From NCBI RefSeq assembly GCF_008084145.1, contig NZ_VSDO01000003.1, forward strand, positions 943,345-1,007,344: a stretch of 64,000 nt of DNA, read 5' to 3'. Made by a program: the position numbers and the translations under genes. This DNA is from Paenibacillus faecis. Its GTDB lineage: Bacteria > Bacillota > Bacilli > Paenibacillales > Paenibacillaceae. Shown piece by piece: positions 44,520 to 52,472 of the stretch; within the stretch, counting starts at the first letter, position 1; every line of letters begins with the position of its first letter. The notes beneath the pieces are model-generated. The model was not told the origin of the DNA. It did not search any database and worked only from the letters and a program-made list of their open reading frames with translations.

Positions 44520-46853
44520 TCACCTTAACGATTCAGTTACATTAGGGTCAAAATCAGCCACAATCAACATATCCATGTGTCTGGCGTTTCGGAGAAGATA
44601 TTGCACAAAACTTTCTTTAAACCAAGTTTGCCATAAAGGTTTCCTGGACTGGCCAATGATAAGCTGAGTCGTCTTCACGCCGTTCATTCTATCCAACAAG
44701 TGGCGATGAATGTTAGTGTTTCGGGTCTTTTCGGCCACCTCCATGACTCCGCCGAGCCGTTCGGTTAAATGACGAAGGGCTTCCAGCCGCTTCTTCTCTT
44801 CCGGTGTCAGCGCAGATCCGCAATGCACGTAATGAACGAACCATTCCGCCTTTAGACGGTACGCGATCCGGAAGCCGCGGCGAATCAAACGTTCGGCTCT
44901 TGGTTCCAGATCAACGCAGACGAAAATAACTTCACGCCGGCTCCACGGTCCGCGCAAGGCGACGTCCCGATCCCAGGCTTCCAGCCGCTCGTCCACGTCA
45001 TCGGCGATTTCACGAAGGGCCAGCTCGCGAAGTGCGATCAAATTGCCGATCTTAAAAAAGGATTCCAGCGCCTGGTTAACCTTTTCAGCGGCATATATTT
45101 TTCCTGCGCGCATTCGCTCCTGCAGCATTTGCGGTGTAACATCGATAAGCTCGACTTCATCCGCCATCTTTAAGATTGCGTCCGGTACCGTCTCCCGAAC
45201 CCGAACCCCGGTTAATTGGGCGACCGCATCATTCAAACTTTCGAGATGCTGCACATTTACGGTTGTGATTACGGAGATGCCGTTTTCCAGCAAGGTGATG
45301 ACATCTTCGTACCGTTTGCGGTTTTTGCTGCCGGGGATATTGGTGTGCGCAAGCTCGTCAACCAGCACCACTTCCGGATGACGGGCAAGAATGGCATCCG
45401 TATCCATTTCCTCTAAAGTCGTCGACTGGTATTGAATTTTAGCACGCGGGATCATTGATAATCTGCCGATTTGTTCCCTGGTTTCCTCCCGCCCATGGGT
45501 TTCCAAGAGACCGATAACGACATCGATCCTTCGGCTTAATAGCAGATTTCCCTCCTGCAACATTTTGTAGGTCTTGCCAACGCCAGGTGCCGCACCGATA
45601 TAGACTTTGAAGGAGCCCCTGCGCATGGTCTGAATTTTCTTCTCCATCTCATTGGTGGTCAACCGGTGGAATGGTTCCTCCGTTCCTTTCGCATTGGGCT
45701 TGATGGGCAAAATCCGTTCTCCTTCCTGTTCGGCGCGATCGGCCATCAGAAAAACGTCGATGTTTCTCGCTTTTCTAAGAACGCGGTTTGCGATGGAGCC
45801 TTGCCATTTTTCCTGCCAACGGCTTTTTTTGGAATGCCCCATGACGATCCGGGTTACGTTATTCCGGGTGGCATAGTTCACTAATTCGAAAGGAAGCTGT
45901 CGCAAGGTAACCAGACTCAGTTCTTCAAATTTGGCATTCACGCGTTCAACCAATTTAACAATGGAGCGTTTAAAGGTTAGCTGTTCCTTTGACATGGACT
46001 TGCCGCGCACGGTGAAAGTTACTACCATCAGGTCACCGTTCAACCGCTTGGCGATTTGTTGTCCTCTTCTTACATATAGCGAACCGTTCCAGTGATATTG
46101 GGCGGAAACGAGGATTCGTTCCGTGGCGCCGGAAGGCCCGATCAGCCCATGTTCTTCCCGATGTTTCTCCAGAGAGTCATTGACTCCCTCCGCCACGAGT
46201 CGTAAGGAGATCTCACGCAGCACGCCCAGATTTCCGCGGGTAGACATCGCCGGGTGTGCCACGTCGCCGAGCACTCCTTCCTCGATTCGCTTTAGAATGG
46301 TTTCCGGCGATACATCTATCAGGCGTACTTCATCCGCAAGTTCCAGAGTGTTCATGGGCACCGTATCATCCGCTCGGATCCCCGTCATTTGGAAAATAAG
46401 CTCACCGGCTCCGGCCAGCTCATAAACGTTGATCGTCGTAATTATGCTGATCCCGTGGTCCATCAAATATCGGATATCTTCCAGACGCGTGGAAAAAAGC
46501 GCACCATTGCGGTTACGATGGGCCAATCCGTCAACCAGCAGCACCTCGGGATTTCGTTTCAACAAATCTTCCAGAGGGAGGTCCTTCTGCTCCTTGCCGT
46601 CTCTCCACCAATGGATGCTTGGGACGCGCTCTAATTCCTCGAGCTGCTGGACGGTCTCTTCCCGCTGCATAGTCGATACGGCGCTGCATACCACATCGAT
46701 GCCCTGCTTTTTCAATAGGCGGCCTTCTTGCAGCATGTGGTAGGTTTTACCCGATCCGCTGACGGAGCCGATGATAATCTTCAATCGGCCTCGACGTAAT
46801 TGGTAGATGGAATATAAAATTTCTTCAGGCGTTTTTCGCTTGTACGGTGTCAT
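44520..46853 (-). CDS. Tandem KdpD-like non-kinase sensor (two KdpD-N/USP modules)
   Basis: 777 aa made of two consecutive copies of the KdpD N-terminal module (KdpD ATP-binding domain plus universal-stress-protein-like domain). It has no membrane segments, GAF, HisKA or HATPase, so it cannot be a kinase. Module 1 (about 1-375) has Walker A GSVSGSGKT at 29-37, but the second motif is LVDGLAHRN. Module 2 (about 403-777) has the canonical GAAPGVGKT at 420-428 and LVDELAHTN. Neither USP part shows the SxS-x20-FTA c-di-AMP motif found in the full KdpD. The ATG at 46853 has aaggag upstream. Last gene of the kdp operon, 34 bp after kdpC. Single truncated KdpD proteins are known from other kdp operons; a fused pair is unusual. 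Confidence 0.9.
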   Translation of the reverse strand: MTPYKRKTPEEILYSIYQLRRGRLKIIIGSVSGSGKTYHMLQEGRLLKKQGIDVVCSAVSTMQREETVQQLEELERVPSIHWWRDGKEQKDLPLEDLLKRNPEVLLVDGLAHRNRNGALFSTRLEDIRYLMDHGISIITTINVYELAGAGELIFQMTGIRADDTVPMNTLELADEVRLIDVSPETILKRIEEGVLGDVAHPAMSTRGNLGVLREISLRLVAEGVNDSLEKHREEHGLIGPSGATERILVSAQYHWNGSLYVRRGQQIAKRLNGDLMVVTFTVRGKSMSKEQLTFKRSIVKLVERVNAKFEELSLVTLRQLPFELVNYATRNNVTRIVMGHSKKSRWQEKWQGSIANRVLRKARNIDVFLMADRAEQEGERILPIKPNAKGTEEPFHRLTTNEMEKKIQTMRRGSFKVYIGAAPGVGKTYKMLQEGNLLLSRRIDVVIGLLETHGREETREQIGRLSMIPRAKIQYQSTTLEEMDTDAILARHPEVVLVDELAHTNIPGSKNRKRYEDVITLLENGISVITTVNVQHLESLNDAVAQLTGVRVRETVPDAILKMADEVELIDVTPQMLQERMRAGKIYAAEKVNQALESFFKIGNLIALRELALREIADDVDERLEAWDRDVALRGPWSRREVIFVCVDLEPRAERLIRRGFRIAYRLKAEWFVHYVHCGSALTPEEKKRLEALRHLTERLGGVMEVAEKTRNTNIHRHLLDRMNGVKTTQLIIGQSRKPLWQTWFKESFVQYLLRNARHMDMLIVADFDPNVTESLR

Positions 46854-46887
46854 GGCCAACTCCTTATTCCCCCTCTGGTCCATTCCG

Positions 46888-47484
46888 CTATTTCGACGAC
46901 CGCTCCATTAAAGCCATATTCAGCTTCAGAATGTTGACACGCTTTTCGCCAAACAATCCGAGGTCGCGTCCTTCGGTGTGTTCTTTGACGAGCTCTTTCA
47001 GAGTCTCGGACGGAACACCGGTCAAGCCGCTTATTCTCGGGATCTGTACCAGGGCTGCCGCCGGCGAAATATGCGGGTCCAGGCCGGACCCCGAGTTGGT
47101 AACGAGGTCGATCGGCAGTTCATGGATGGGCACCTCGGGATTATCGATCTTCCACTGCGCGATAAAGTCGCTTGTCCGCTTCAGCATATCAGGATTGGAA
47201 GGGCCATAGTTATTTGAACCGGAAGCCTCGGCTTTGTATTCAATACTGGATACGCGGCCATGGAACAACGCCGGATTACTGAAATTTTGTCCGATCAGTT
47301 CCGAACCGATCACCTTACCTTCCTTGTTCTTAAGCAAACTTCCATTCGCTTGGGAAGGCATTAGCACCTGGGCCAGGGCCGTGGAGGCCAGCGGGTATAT
47401 GATTCCGCACAGGATGATGAGGACAGCGCTGAGTCTGACCACACTTAATAAGTAGCTTCCTTTGGATACTGGCTTCTGTTCCAT
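46888..47484 (-). CDS. kdpC: Potassium-transporting ATPase subunit KdpC
   Basis: Accessory subunit of the KdpFABC high-affinity K+ pump. About 198 aa with one membrane segment ([20 protein letters not shown]). Conserved KdpC blocks are [47 protein letters not shown] and [11 protein letters not shown]. The start is uncertain: the ATG at 47484 fits family length, while ATG 47517 and TTG 47568 in the same frame are alternatives, the last overlapping the kdpB end. Confidence 0.93.
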   Translation of the reverse strand: MEQKPVSKGSYLLSVVRLSAVLIILCGIIYPLASTALAQVLMPSQANGSLLKNKEGKVIGSELIGQNFSNPALFHGRVSSIEYKAEASGSNNYGPSNPDMLKRTSDFIAQWKIDNPEVPIHELPIDLVTNSGSGLDPHISPAAALVQIPRISGLTGVPSETLKELVKEHTEGRDLGLFGEKRVNILKLNMALMERSSK

Positions 47485-47548
47485 GATTTCTTCATGTATA
47501 TTTTTCAATGGGATCATCCTTTCCGCTTCTGAAGTGTATCTGTCTTTC

Positions 47549-49582
47549 TTAAATCCATAGGCTGACAATCAGATCAATGACTTTAATGCCAAGGAAAGGG
47601 ACAAGAATGCCACCAAAGCCATAGACAAATATGTTCCGCCGCAACAGTTTTACCGAACTCATCGGTTTATACGACACCCCTTTCATCGCCAGCGGAATTA
47701 AAAGCGGGATAATAATGGCATTAAAGATCAGCGCCGATATAATCGCGGAGCTTGGCGAACCGAGCCCCATCACATTCAGGAGATTCATTTCCGGGATAGC
47801 CAAGGTGAACATAGCGGGAATAATGGCAAAATATTTTGCAATGTCATTGGCGATGCTGAAGGTCGTCAATGCGCCGCGCGTCATCAAGAGCTGCTTGCCG
47901 ATCGCTACGACTTCAATGATCTTGGACGGATCGGAATCCAGGTCGACCATGTTGGCCGCTTCCTTGGCGGCGGAGGTGCCGCTGTTCATGGCTAGACCCA
48001 CGTCAGCCTGTGCCAAGGCGGGAGCATCATTCGTACCGTCGCCTGTCATGGCAACCATCTTGCCTTCCCTTTGTTCGCGGCGAATGACTTCGATTTTATT
48101 CTCCGGCGTGCTTTCGGCAATAAAACTATCCACACCGGCCTCTGCCGCAATGGTTGCCGCCGTCAAAGGGTTATCCCCCGTGCACATAATGGTTTTGATG
48201 CCCATCTTGCGCAATTCGTCAAAACGGTCCTTCATCCCGGGTTTTACCGTATCTTTCAAATAGATCAGCCCGTAAATCCGGTTATCTACAGCCACCGCAA
48301 GCGGAGTTCCGCCTTTGCCTGCAATTTCGTTCGAGCTCTTGTCCAGGTCGCCCGGAATCTGTCCTCCCTGCAGCTGTACCCAACGTTTAACGGAATCCAC
48401 AGCCCCCTTGCGAACCTTCCGGCCGTCTTTCAAATCCAGTCCGCTCATCCGTGTTTCGGCCCGAAACTCGATAAATTCTCCGTCCACTTCCCATCCGGTT
48501 TCATAGTCGTATCCGAGTTTCTTGACCAGTTCAATCACGGAACGCCCTTCCGGCGTCTCATCCTTTAGCGAGCTGATCGCCGCCCATGCGGCCAATTCCT
48601 TTTCGCTCTCCTTGACCACGGGTACGAATTCGCTGGCCATCCGATTCCCGAACGTGATGGTGCCGGTTTTGTCGAGAATCATCGTGTTAATGTCTCCTGC
48701 CGCTTCTACCGCCTTACCGGACATTGCCAGAACGTTGAACCGGGTGACCCGATCCATGCCCGCAATTCCGATGGCGGACAACAGCCCGCCAATGGTCGTC
48801 GGAATCAAGCACACCAACAGCGCAATCAGAACCGGAATTTCCAGGTTCACTCCAAGGTAAGAGGCAATCGGACGCAGCGTAACGACCACAATCAGAAAGA
48901 TGATCGTTAAGCTGATTAACAGCGTGTTGAGGGCGATCTCGTTAGGTGTTTTCTGCCGCTTGGCGCCTTCAACCAAAGAAATCATCCGATCCAGGAAGGA
49001 TTCGCCGGGATCGCTCGTAATCTGAACCTTGATTTCATCACTAACGACTCTCGTACCCCCGGTGACCGAATTGAAGTCACCGCCGGCCTCTTTAATAACG
49101 GGTGCCGATTCCCCCGTAATCGCCGACTCGTCTACCGAAGCCAGCCCTTCAATGACTTCCCCGTCGCCGGGAATCCATTCTCCTTGAGCGACAAGCACGA
49201 TATCGCCTTTGCGCAATTCCGAGGAGGCGACCGTCTTGATCGCATCGCCTACCAGTTTGTTTGCGGTAATATCTTGCTTCGTTCTCTTTAGCGTATCCGC
49301 TTGCGCTTTACCTCGCCCTTCCGCGAGGGCTTCCGCAAAGTTAGCGAACAATACCGTCACCAGCAGGATGATAAACACCGCGATATTGAATCCTACCGAT
49401 TCTTCCGCATCGAAATAACCCGGGGCCAGAACCATCAGCAGGACCAGAATCGTCCCCATTTCGACTACGAACATAACCGGATTCTTGATTAAAGAGATCG
49501 GATTCAGTTTTAGAAAACTGTCTTTGATTGCACTTCGTATGATCGGGCCGCTCAACAGCCGCTTTTTTTGTACCGTATTCAT
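47549..49582 (-). CDS. kdpB: Potassium-transporting ATPase ATP-binding subunit KdpB
   Basis: P-type ATPase subunit that powers KdpA. 677 aa, full length. The phosphorylated Asp304 lies in DKTGTIT; the actuator loop has ITGES at about 155-159; the ATP-binding and hinge motifs are KGAVDSV and [18 protein letters not shown]; seven membrane segments flank the cytoplasmic domains. The ATG is preceded by a ggag-rich site. Located 17 bp after kdpA. Confidence 0.98.
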   Translation of the reverse strand: MNTVQKKRLLSGPIIRSAIKDSFLKLNPISLIKNPVMFVVEMGTILVLLMVLAPGYFDAEESVGFNIAVFIILLVTVLFANFAEALAEGRGKAQADTLKRTKQDITANKLVGDAIKTVASSELRKGDIVLVAQGEWIPGDGEVIEGLASVDESAITGESAPVIKEAGGDFNSVTGGTRVVSDEIKVQITSDPGESFLDRMISLVEGAKRQKTPNEIALNTLLISLTIIFLIVVVTLRPIASYLGVNLEIPVLIALLVCLIPTTIGGLLSAIGIAGMDRVTRFNVLAMSGKAVEAAGDINTMILDKTGTITFGNRMASEFVPVVKESEKELAAWAAISSLKDETPEGRSVIELVKKLGYDYETGWEVDGEFIEFRAETRMSGLDLKDGRKVRKGAVDSVKRWVQLQGGQIPGDLDKSSNEIAGKGGTPLAVAVDNRIYGLIYLKDTVKPGMKDRFDELRKMGIKTIMCTGDNPLTAATIAAEAGVDSFIAESTPENKIEVIRREQREGKMVAMTGDGTNDAPALAQADVGLAMNSGTSAAKEAANMVDLDSDPSKIIEVVAIGKQLLMTRGALTTFSIANDIAKYFAIIPAMFTLAIPEMNLLNVMGLGSPSSAIISALIFNAIIIPLLIPLAMKGVSYKPMSSVKLLRRNIFVYGFGGILVPFLGIKVIDLIVSLWI

Positions 49583-49599
49583 CTCTGTTCTCCCTCTCT

Positions 49600-51276
49600 C
49601 TACCGTAGTGTCAAATGTTCCGCTATCGGCCCTAGCACGATGACCGGCAAGAACGTTAAAGCGCCAATGATCAGTACCGTGCCGATCAAGATTCCGGTAA
49701 AGAGGCCGTTATCCGTACGGAAGGTGCCGGCCGTTTCCGGTACGGGCTGTTTGCGGAGCAGGGAACCGGCAACGGCCAGCATGGCAATCATGGAAATGTA
49801 GCGCCCCAGCAGCATGACAAGTCCGGTCGTCATATTCCAGAACGTGTTGTTGTCGGCCAGTCCTTCAAATCCCGAGCCATTGTTGGCGGCGGATGAGGCG
49901 TATTCGTACAAGACCTGCGTCAATCCGTGATAGCCGGGATTGCTGATCGAGCCTTGCCCGAGGTCCGTCAGGAAGGACGCGGCCGTCGGTGCCAGAATAA
50001 TCAGAGGATGAATCAGAATCGCGATCGCGATCAGCTTCATTTCCCGGGCTTCGATTTTGCGGCCAAGGAACTCCGGTGTCCGGCCTACCATCAGTCCGCA
50101 TAAAAAGACCGCGAGAATGGCGTACATCAGCATATTAATCAGCCCCACGCCCTTGCCCCCGAAGACGTTGTTCAGCATCATCAGAGCCAGCGGAGTAATT
50201 TGTCCGAGCGGTGTTTGGGTGTCGTGCATATTGTTGACGCTGCCGGTAGTCGCCGCGGTAGTCACGGCAGTAAACAAGGAAGATTGCGCAATGCCGAAGC
50301 GAACCTCTTTCCCCTCCATACTGCCTTGAGACGCATCGATTCCCATGGCATGGATCGCCGGGTTTCCTTTGCTTTCCGCATAGAAGTTCAAGGACAGCAG
50401 CAGGACGAACAGGATCATCATGGCGCTGAATATGCCCCAACCTTGCCGTTTGTTCTTGGCAAACAAACCATACATGTATGGAAGAGATGCAGGCAGCATC
50501 CACATCGACAGTATTTCAATCACGTTGGTCAGCGGTGACGGATTTTCAAACGGATGTGACGAATTGGCTCCAGTAAATCCGCCGCCGTTCGTTCCGAGAT
50601 GCTTAATGGATTCCAGGGAAGCGACCGGCCCAACCGCGATCTGCTGACTCTGTCCTTCAAGCGTCGATACTTCCAGCGTAGGCTGCAGCGTTTGCGGGAC
50701 TTTCAGCGCTACAAGAGTCAGTGCAACGAGTAAAGCCAGCGGAAGGAATATCCGTGTATGGGACTTAACGAAGTCCTGGAAAAAGTTGCCCAGGGTCTTT
50801 TTGCCCGTAACGCCTCTTACAAAAGCGACTGCCACGGATAATCCGCTCGCCGCGGAAGTGAACATCAACATGGTGATGACGGCCATCTGCGAGAAATAGG
50901 AGAGTCCCGTTTCTCCGCTATAATGCTGCAAATTGGTATTGGTGATAAAGCTGATCACCGTATTGAACGAAAGGCTCTGATCCATTCCGCCCATGCTGTT
51001 CGGATTCAGCGGAAGTCCGCCCTGCAGGCGGAGAATTAAATATCCAAACGCTACAAGCACGATATTGGTCGATAAAAAACTGATCGTATACTTCTTCCAG
51101 GACATGCCTTCCAGTTTTTTTAAGCCGCCTAATTTATATATTCCTCGCTCGATCCCCCCAAAGATCCGGTCACTCCGGTTCGGCTCATTGGAAAATGTAT
51201 AATACAAATAAGTGCCGAGCGGTTTAACAAGCAGCAGCAGTATAGCGATAACTGCGATGATTTGCACAATACCCAC
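49600..51276 (-). CDS. kdpA: Potassium-transporting ATPase potassium-binding subunit KdpA
   Basis: Channel-like subunit that selects K+. 558 aa with about ten membrane segments; the four degenerate selectivity-filter regions include [30 protein letters not shown] and [13 protein letters not shown] start at 51276 with aaggagg 8 nt upstream. It follows kdpF with a 70-bp gap and precedes kdpB. Confidence 0.98.
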   Translation of the reverse strand: MGIVQIIAVIAILLLLVKPLGTYLYYTFSNEPNRSDRIFGGIERGIYKLGGLKKLEGMSWKKYTISFLSTNIVLVAFGYLILRLQGGLPLNPNSMGGMDQSLSFNTVISFITNTNLQHYSGETGLSYFSQMAVITMLMFTSAASGLSVAVAFVRGVTGKKTLGNFFQDFVKSHTRIFLPLALLVALTLVALKVPQTLQPTLEVSTLEGQSQQIAVGPVASLESIKHLGTNGGGFTGANSSHPFENPSPLTNVIEILSMWMLPASLPYMYGLFAKNKRQGWGIFSAMMILFVLLLSLNFYAESKGNPAIHAMGIDASQGSMEGKEVRFGIAQSSLFTAVTTAATTGSVNNMHDTQTPLGQITPLALMMLNNVFGGKGVGLINMLMYAILAVFLCGLMVGRTPEFLGRKIEAREMKLIAIAILIHPLIILAPTAASFLTDLGQGSISNPGYHGLTQVLYEYASSAANNGSGFEGLADNNTFWNMTTGLVMLLGRYISMIAMLAVAGSLLRKQPVPETAGTFRTDNGLFTGILIGTVLIIGALTFLPVIVLGPIAEHLTLR

Positions 51277-51346
51277 GAATGGCTCCTCCTTGATTTAGGC
51301 AAGCTGTCGCCTAATGGTTTCTTTTTGGAAATATTCTTTGTGATGC

Positions 51347-51424
51347 TTAGAATTTCTCCGGATGGATCAAGGCGTAGACCAGATAGAGAAACAAAAACAA
51401 GGTTACTGCAATAACCACGATCAT
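51347..51424 (-). CDS. kdpF: KdpF small stabilising subunit
   Basis: 25-aa single-span peptide (MIVVIAVTLFLFLYLVYALI then HPEKF), the classical KdpF build that stabilises the KdpABC complex in the membrane. Ribosome binding site aaagggggg is 8 nt upstream of the ATG. The ATG overlaps the stop of the preceding 39-aa gene (ATGA), implying coupled translation. Confidence 0.88.
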   Translation of the reverse strand: MIVVIAVTLFLFLYLVYALIHPEKF

Positions 51425-51540
51425 TGTTTATTCCCCCCTTTATCGTCAACAACACGTTCGCACCAACCCGCAAACGCATAGAACAGACCGAAAATCGCGG
51501 CCAATGCCGTAACCATGTACAAATCCATCATTTTCTTCAT
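51421..51540 (-). CDS. 39-aa membrane peptide at the head of the kdp operon
   Basis: The first frame of the kdp transport operon. It starts at ATG 51540 with ggaggag just upstream and stops at 51421 in an ATGA overlap with kdpF. The product begins MKKMMDLYMVTALAAIFGLF, forms one hydrophobic span to about residue 26, and ends in a hydrophilic tail rich in charged residues (CERVVDDKGG). I do not recognise a named family. The strong ribosome binding site and coupling to kdpF argue that it is translated and belongs to the Kdp complex or its control. Confidence 0.72.
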   Translation of the reverse strand: MKKMMDLYMVTALAAIFGLFYAFAGWCERVVDDKGGNKQ

Positions 51541-51654
51541 CTCTCCTCCCATCGAAATCGGTGCTGGTTTAACCCTCTGTCCATAACCTATCTCCCTCAC
51601 CGGCGTATATTTTCTCTTTCCGACATTCAGCGTATCACTCCCGCCATTAGTTTA

Positions 51655-51680
51655 GGATTAGGGTTTGCGGCAAAGGATTA
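51655..51680 (-). promoter_or_regulatory. Possible KdpE operator (direct repeat)
   Basis: Two direct copies of TAATCC (minus strand; GGATTA at 51655-51660 and 51675-51680 on plus), 20 bp apart, or two helical turns. They lie about 115-140 bp upstream of the first gene of the kdp transport operon, within 170 bp of otherwise non-coding DNA. OmpR-type regulators such as KdpE bind direct repeats, but no site consensus was tested. No c-di-AMP riboswitch is visible here. Confidence 0.3.
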
Positions 51681-51707
51681 AGATCATCTAAAGATTTCCG
51701 CTAACAC

Positions 51708-51736
51708 AAAAAAACCATGCTCCGTAGGAGCATGGC
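51708..51736 (-). terminator. kdpDE terminator
   Basis: Minus-strand stem CCATGCTCC / GGAGCATGG with a 3-nt loop followed by seven T residues. It separates kdpDE from the transport genes, which therefore need their own promoter. Confidence 0.88.
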
Positions 51737-51764
51737 TGCTGAATTTCAAATCTTTCATAGAGTT

Positions 51765-52472
51765 CTATACTTCATCATTGACTTGCAACATTCGATACCC
51801 GATTCCGATATGCGTTTGAATATATTTATGCTGGAAAGGGGGTTTTTCTATTTTTTTTCTCAAGGTCGCCATAAAAACTCGCAGGCTGGAGACGTCGTAG
51901 GGGTGGCTGCCCCAGATCTCGTGCAGGATGTGGTTGTGGGTCAACACCTTCCCGACATTTTTGGCCAGCAGACATAGGAGCTTATACTCGCTAGGCGTCA
52001 GGTGGACTTCTTCTTCCTCCAGCCATACGCATCCCGCAGCGTAGTCGATTTTCAGAGGGCCGTTAATAAATTGGGAAGCCTCCTTAAGAAGCTTGTCACT
52101 GTCATACCGGGCTCGCCGCAAACTAACCCGCAGTCTTGCAAGCAGTTCTTCCACACTGAAGGGCTTGGTCAAGTAATCGTCCGCCCCGGCATCCAGCGCC
52201 TCAATTTTATCCCGATCCTCACTTCGCGCACTGACGACGATAATGGGCAGGTTGGACCAGGCTCGCACTTTTTTTATAATTTCCACCCCGTCCATGTCCG
52301 GCAATCCTAAATCCAGGATCATGATATCAGGTGGTCTGGATACCGCCTCCAGAATCGAGGCTTCGCCCGTTTCAGCCGCGTGATAGCGATATCCTTGCGT
52401 CTCCAGCGTAGTCGTGATCAGCTTGCGGATCGGCTTGTCGTCTTCCACGACAAGTATAAAAGGGCTATTCAT
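51765..52472 (-). CDS. kdpE: Response regulator KdpE
   Basis: 235-aa OmpR/PhoB-type regulator. Receiver with VVEDD, phospho-acceptor Asp54 (MILDLGLPD), Ser in VVSARS and Lys in LTKPF; C-terminal winged helix about 135-230 (LTPSEYKLLCLLAKNVGKVL, VFMATLRKKIE). It should activate the kdp transport operon when phosphorylated by KdpD. Overlaps the end of kdpD by 8 bp, with gaggt upstream of its ATG. Confidence 0.96.
   Translation of the reverse strand: MNSPFILVVEDDKPIRKLITTTLETQGYRYHAAETGEASILEAVSRPPDIMILDLGLPDMDGVEIIKKVRAWSNLPIIVVSARSEDRDKIEALDAGADDYLTKPFSVEELLARLRVSLRRARYDSDKLLKEASQFINGPLKIDYAAGCVWLEEEEVHLTPSEYKLLCLLAKNVGKVLTHNHILHEIWGSHPYDVSSLRVFMATLRKKIEKPPFQHKYIQTHIGIGYRMLQVNDEV

Noticed and set aside
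44520-46853. Frameshifted full-length kdpD pseudogene
   Set aside because: The frame is open for 777 codons, both modules are complete, and a full kdpD is present separately, so it reads as an intact two-module gene.
51541-51707. c-di-AMP riboswitch ahead of the kdp transport operon
   Set aside because: None of the ydaO-type conserved blocks found at 20022-20142 and 20895-21010 occurs here.
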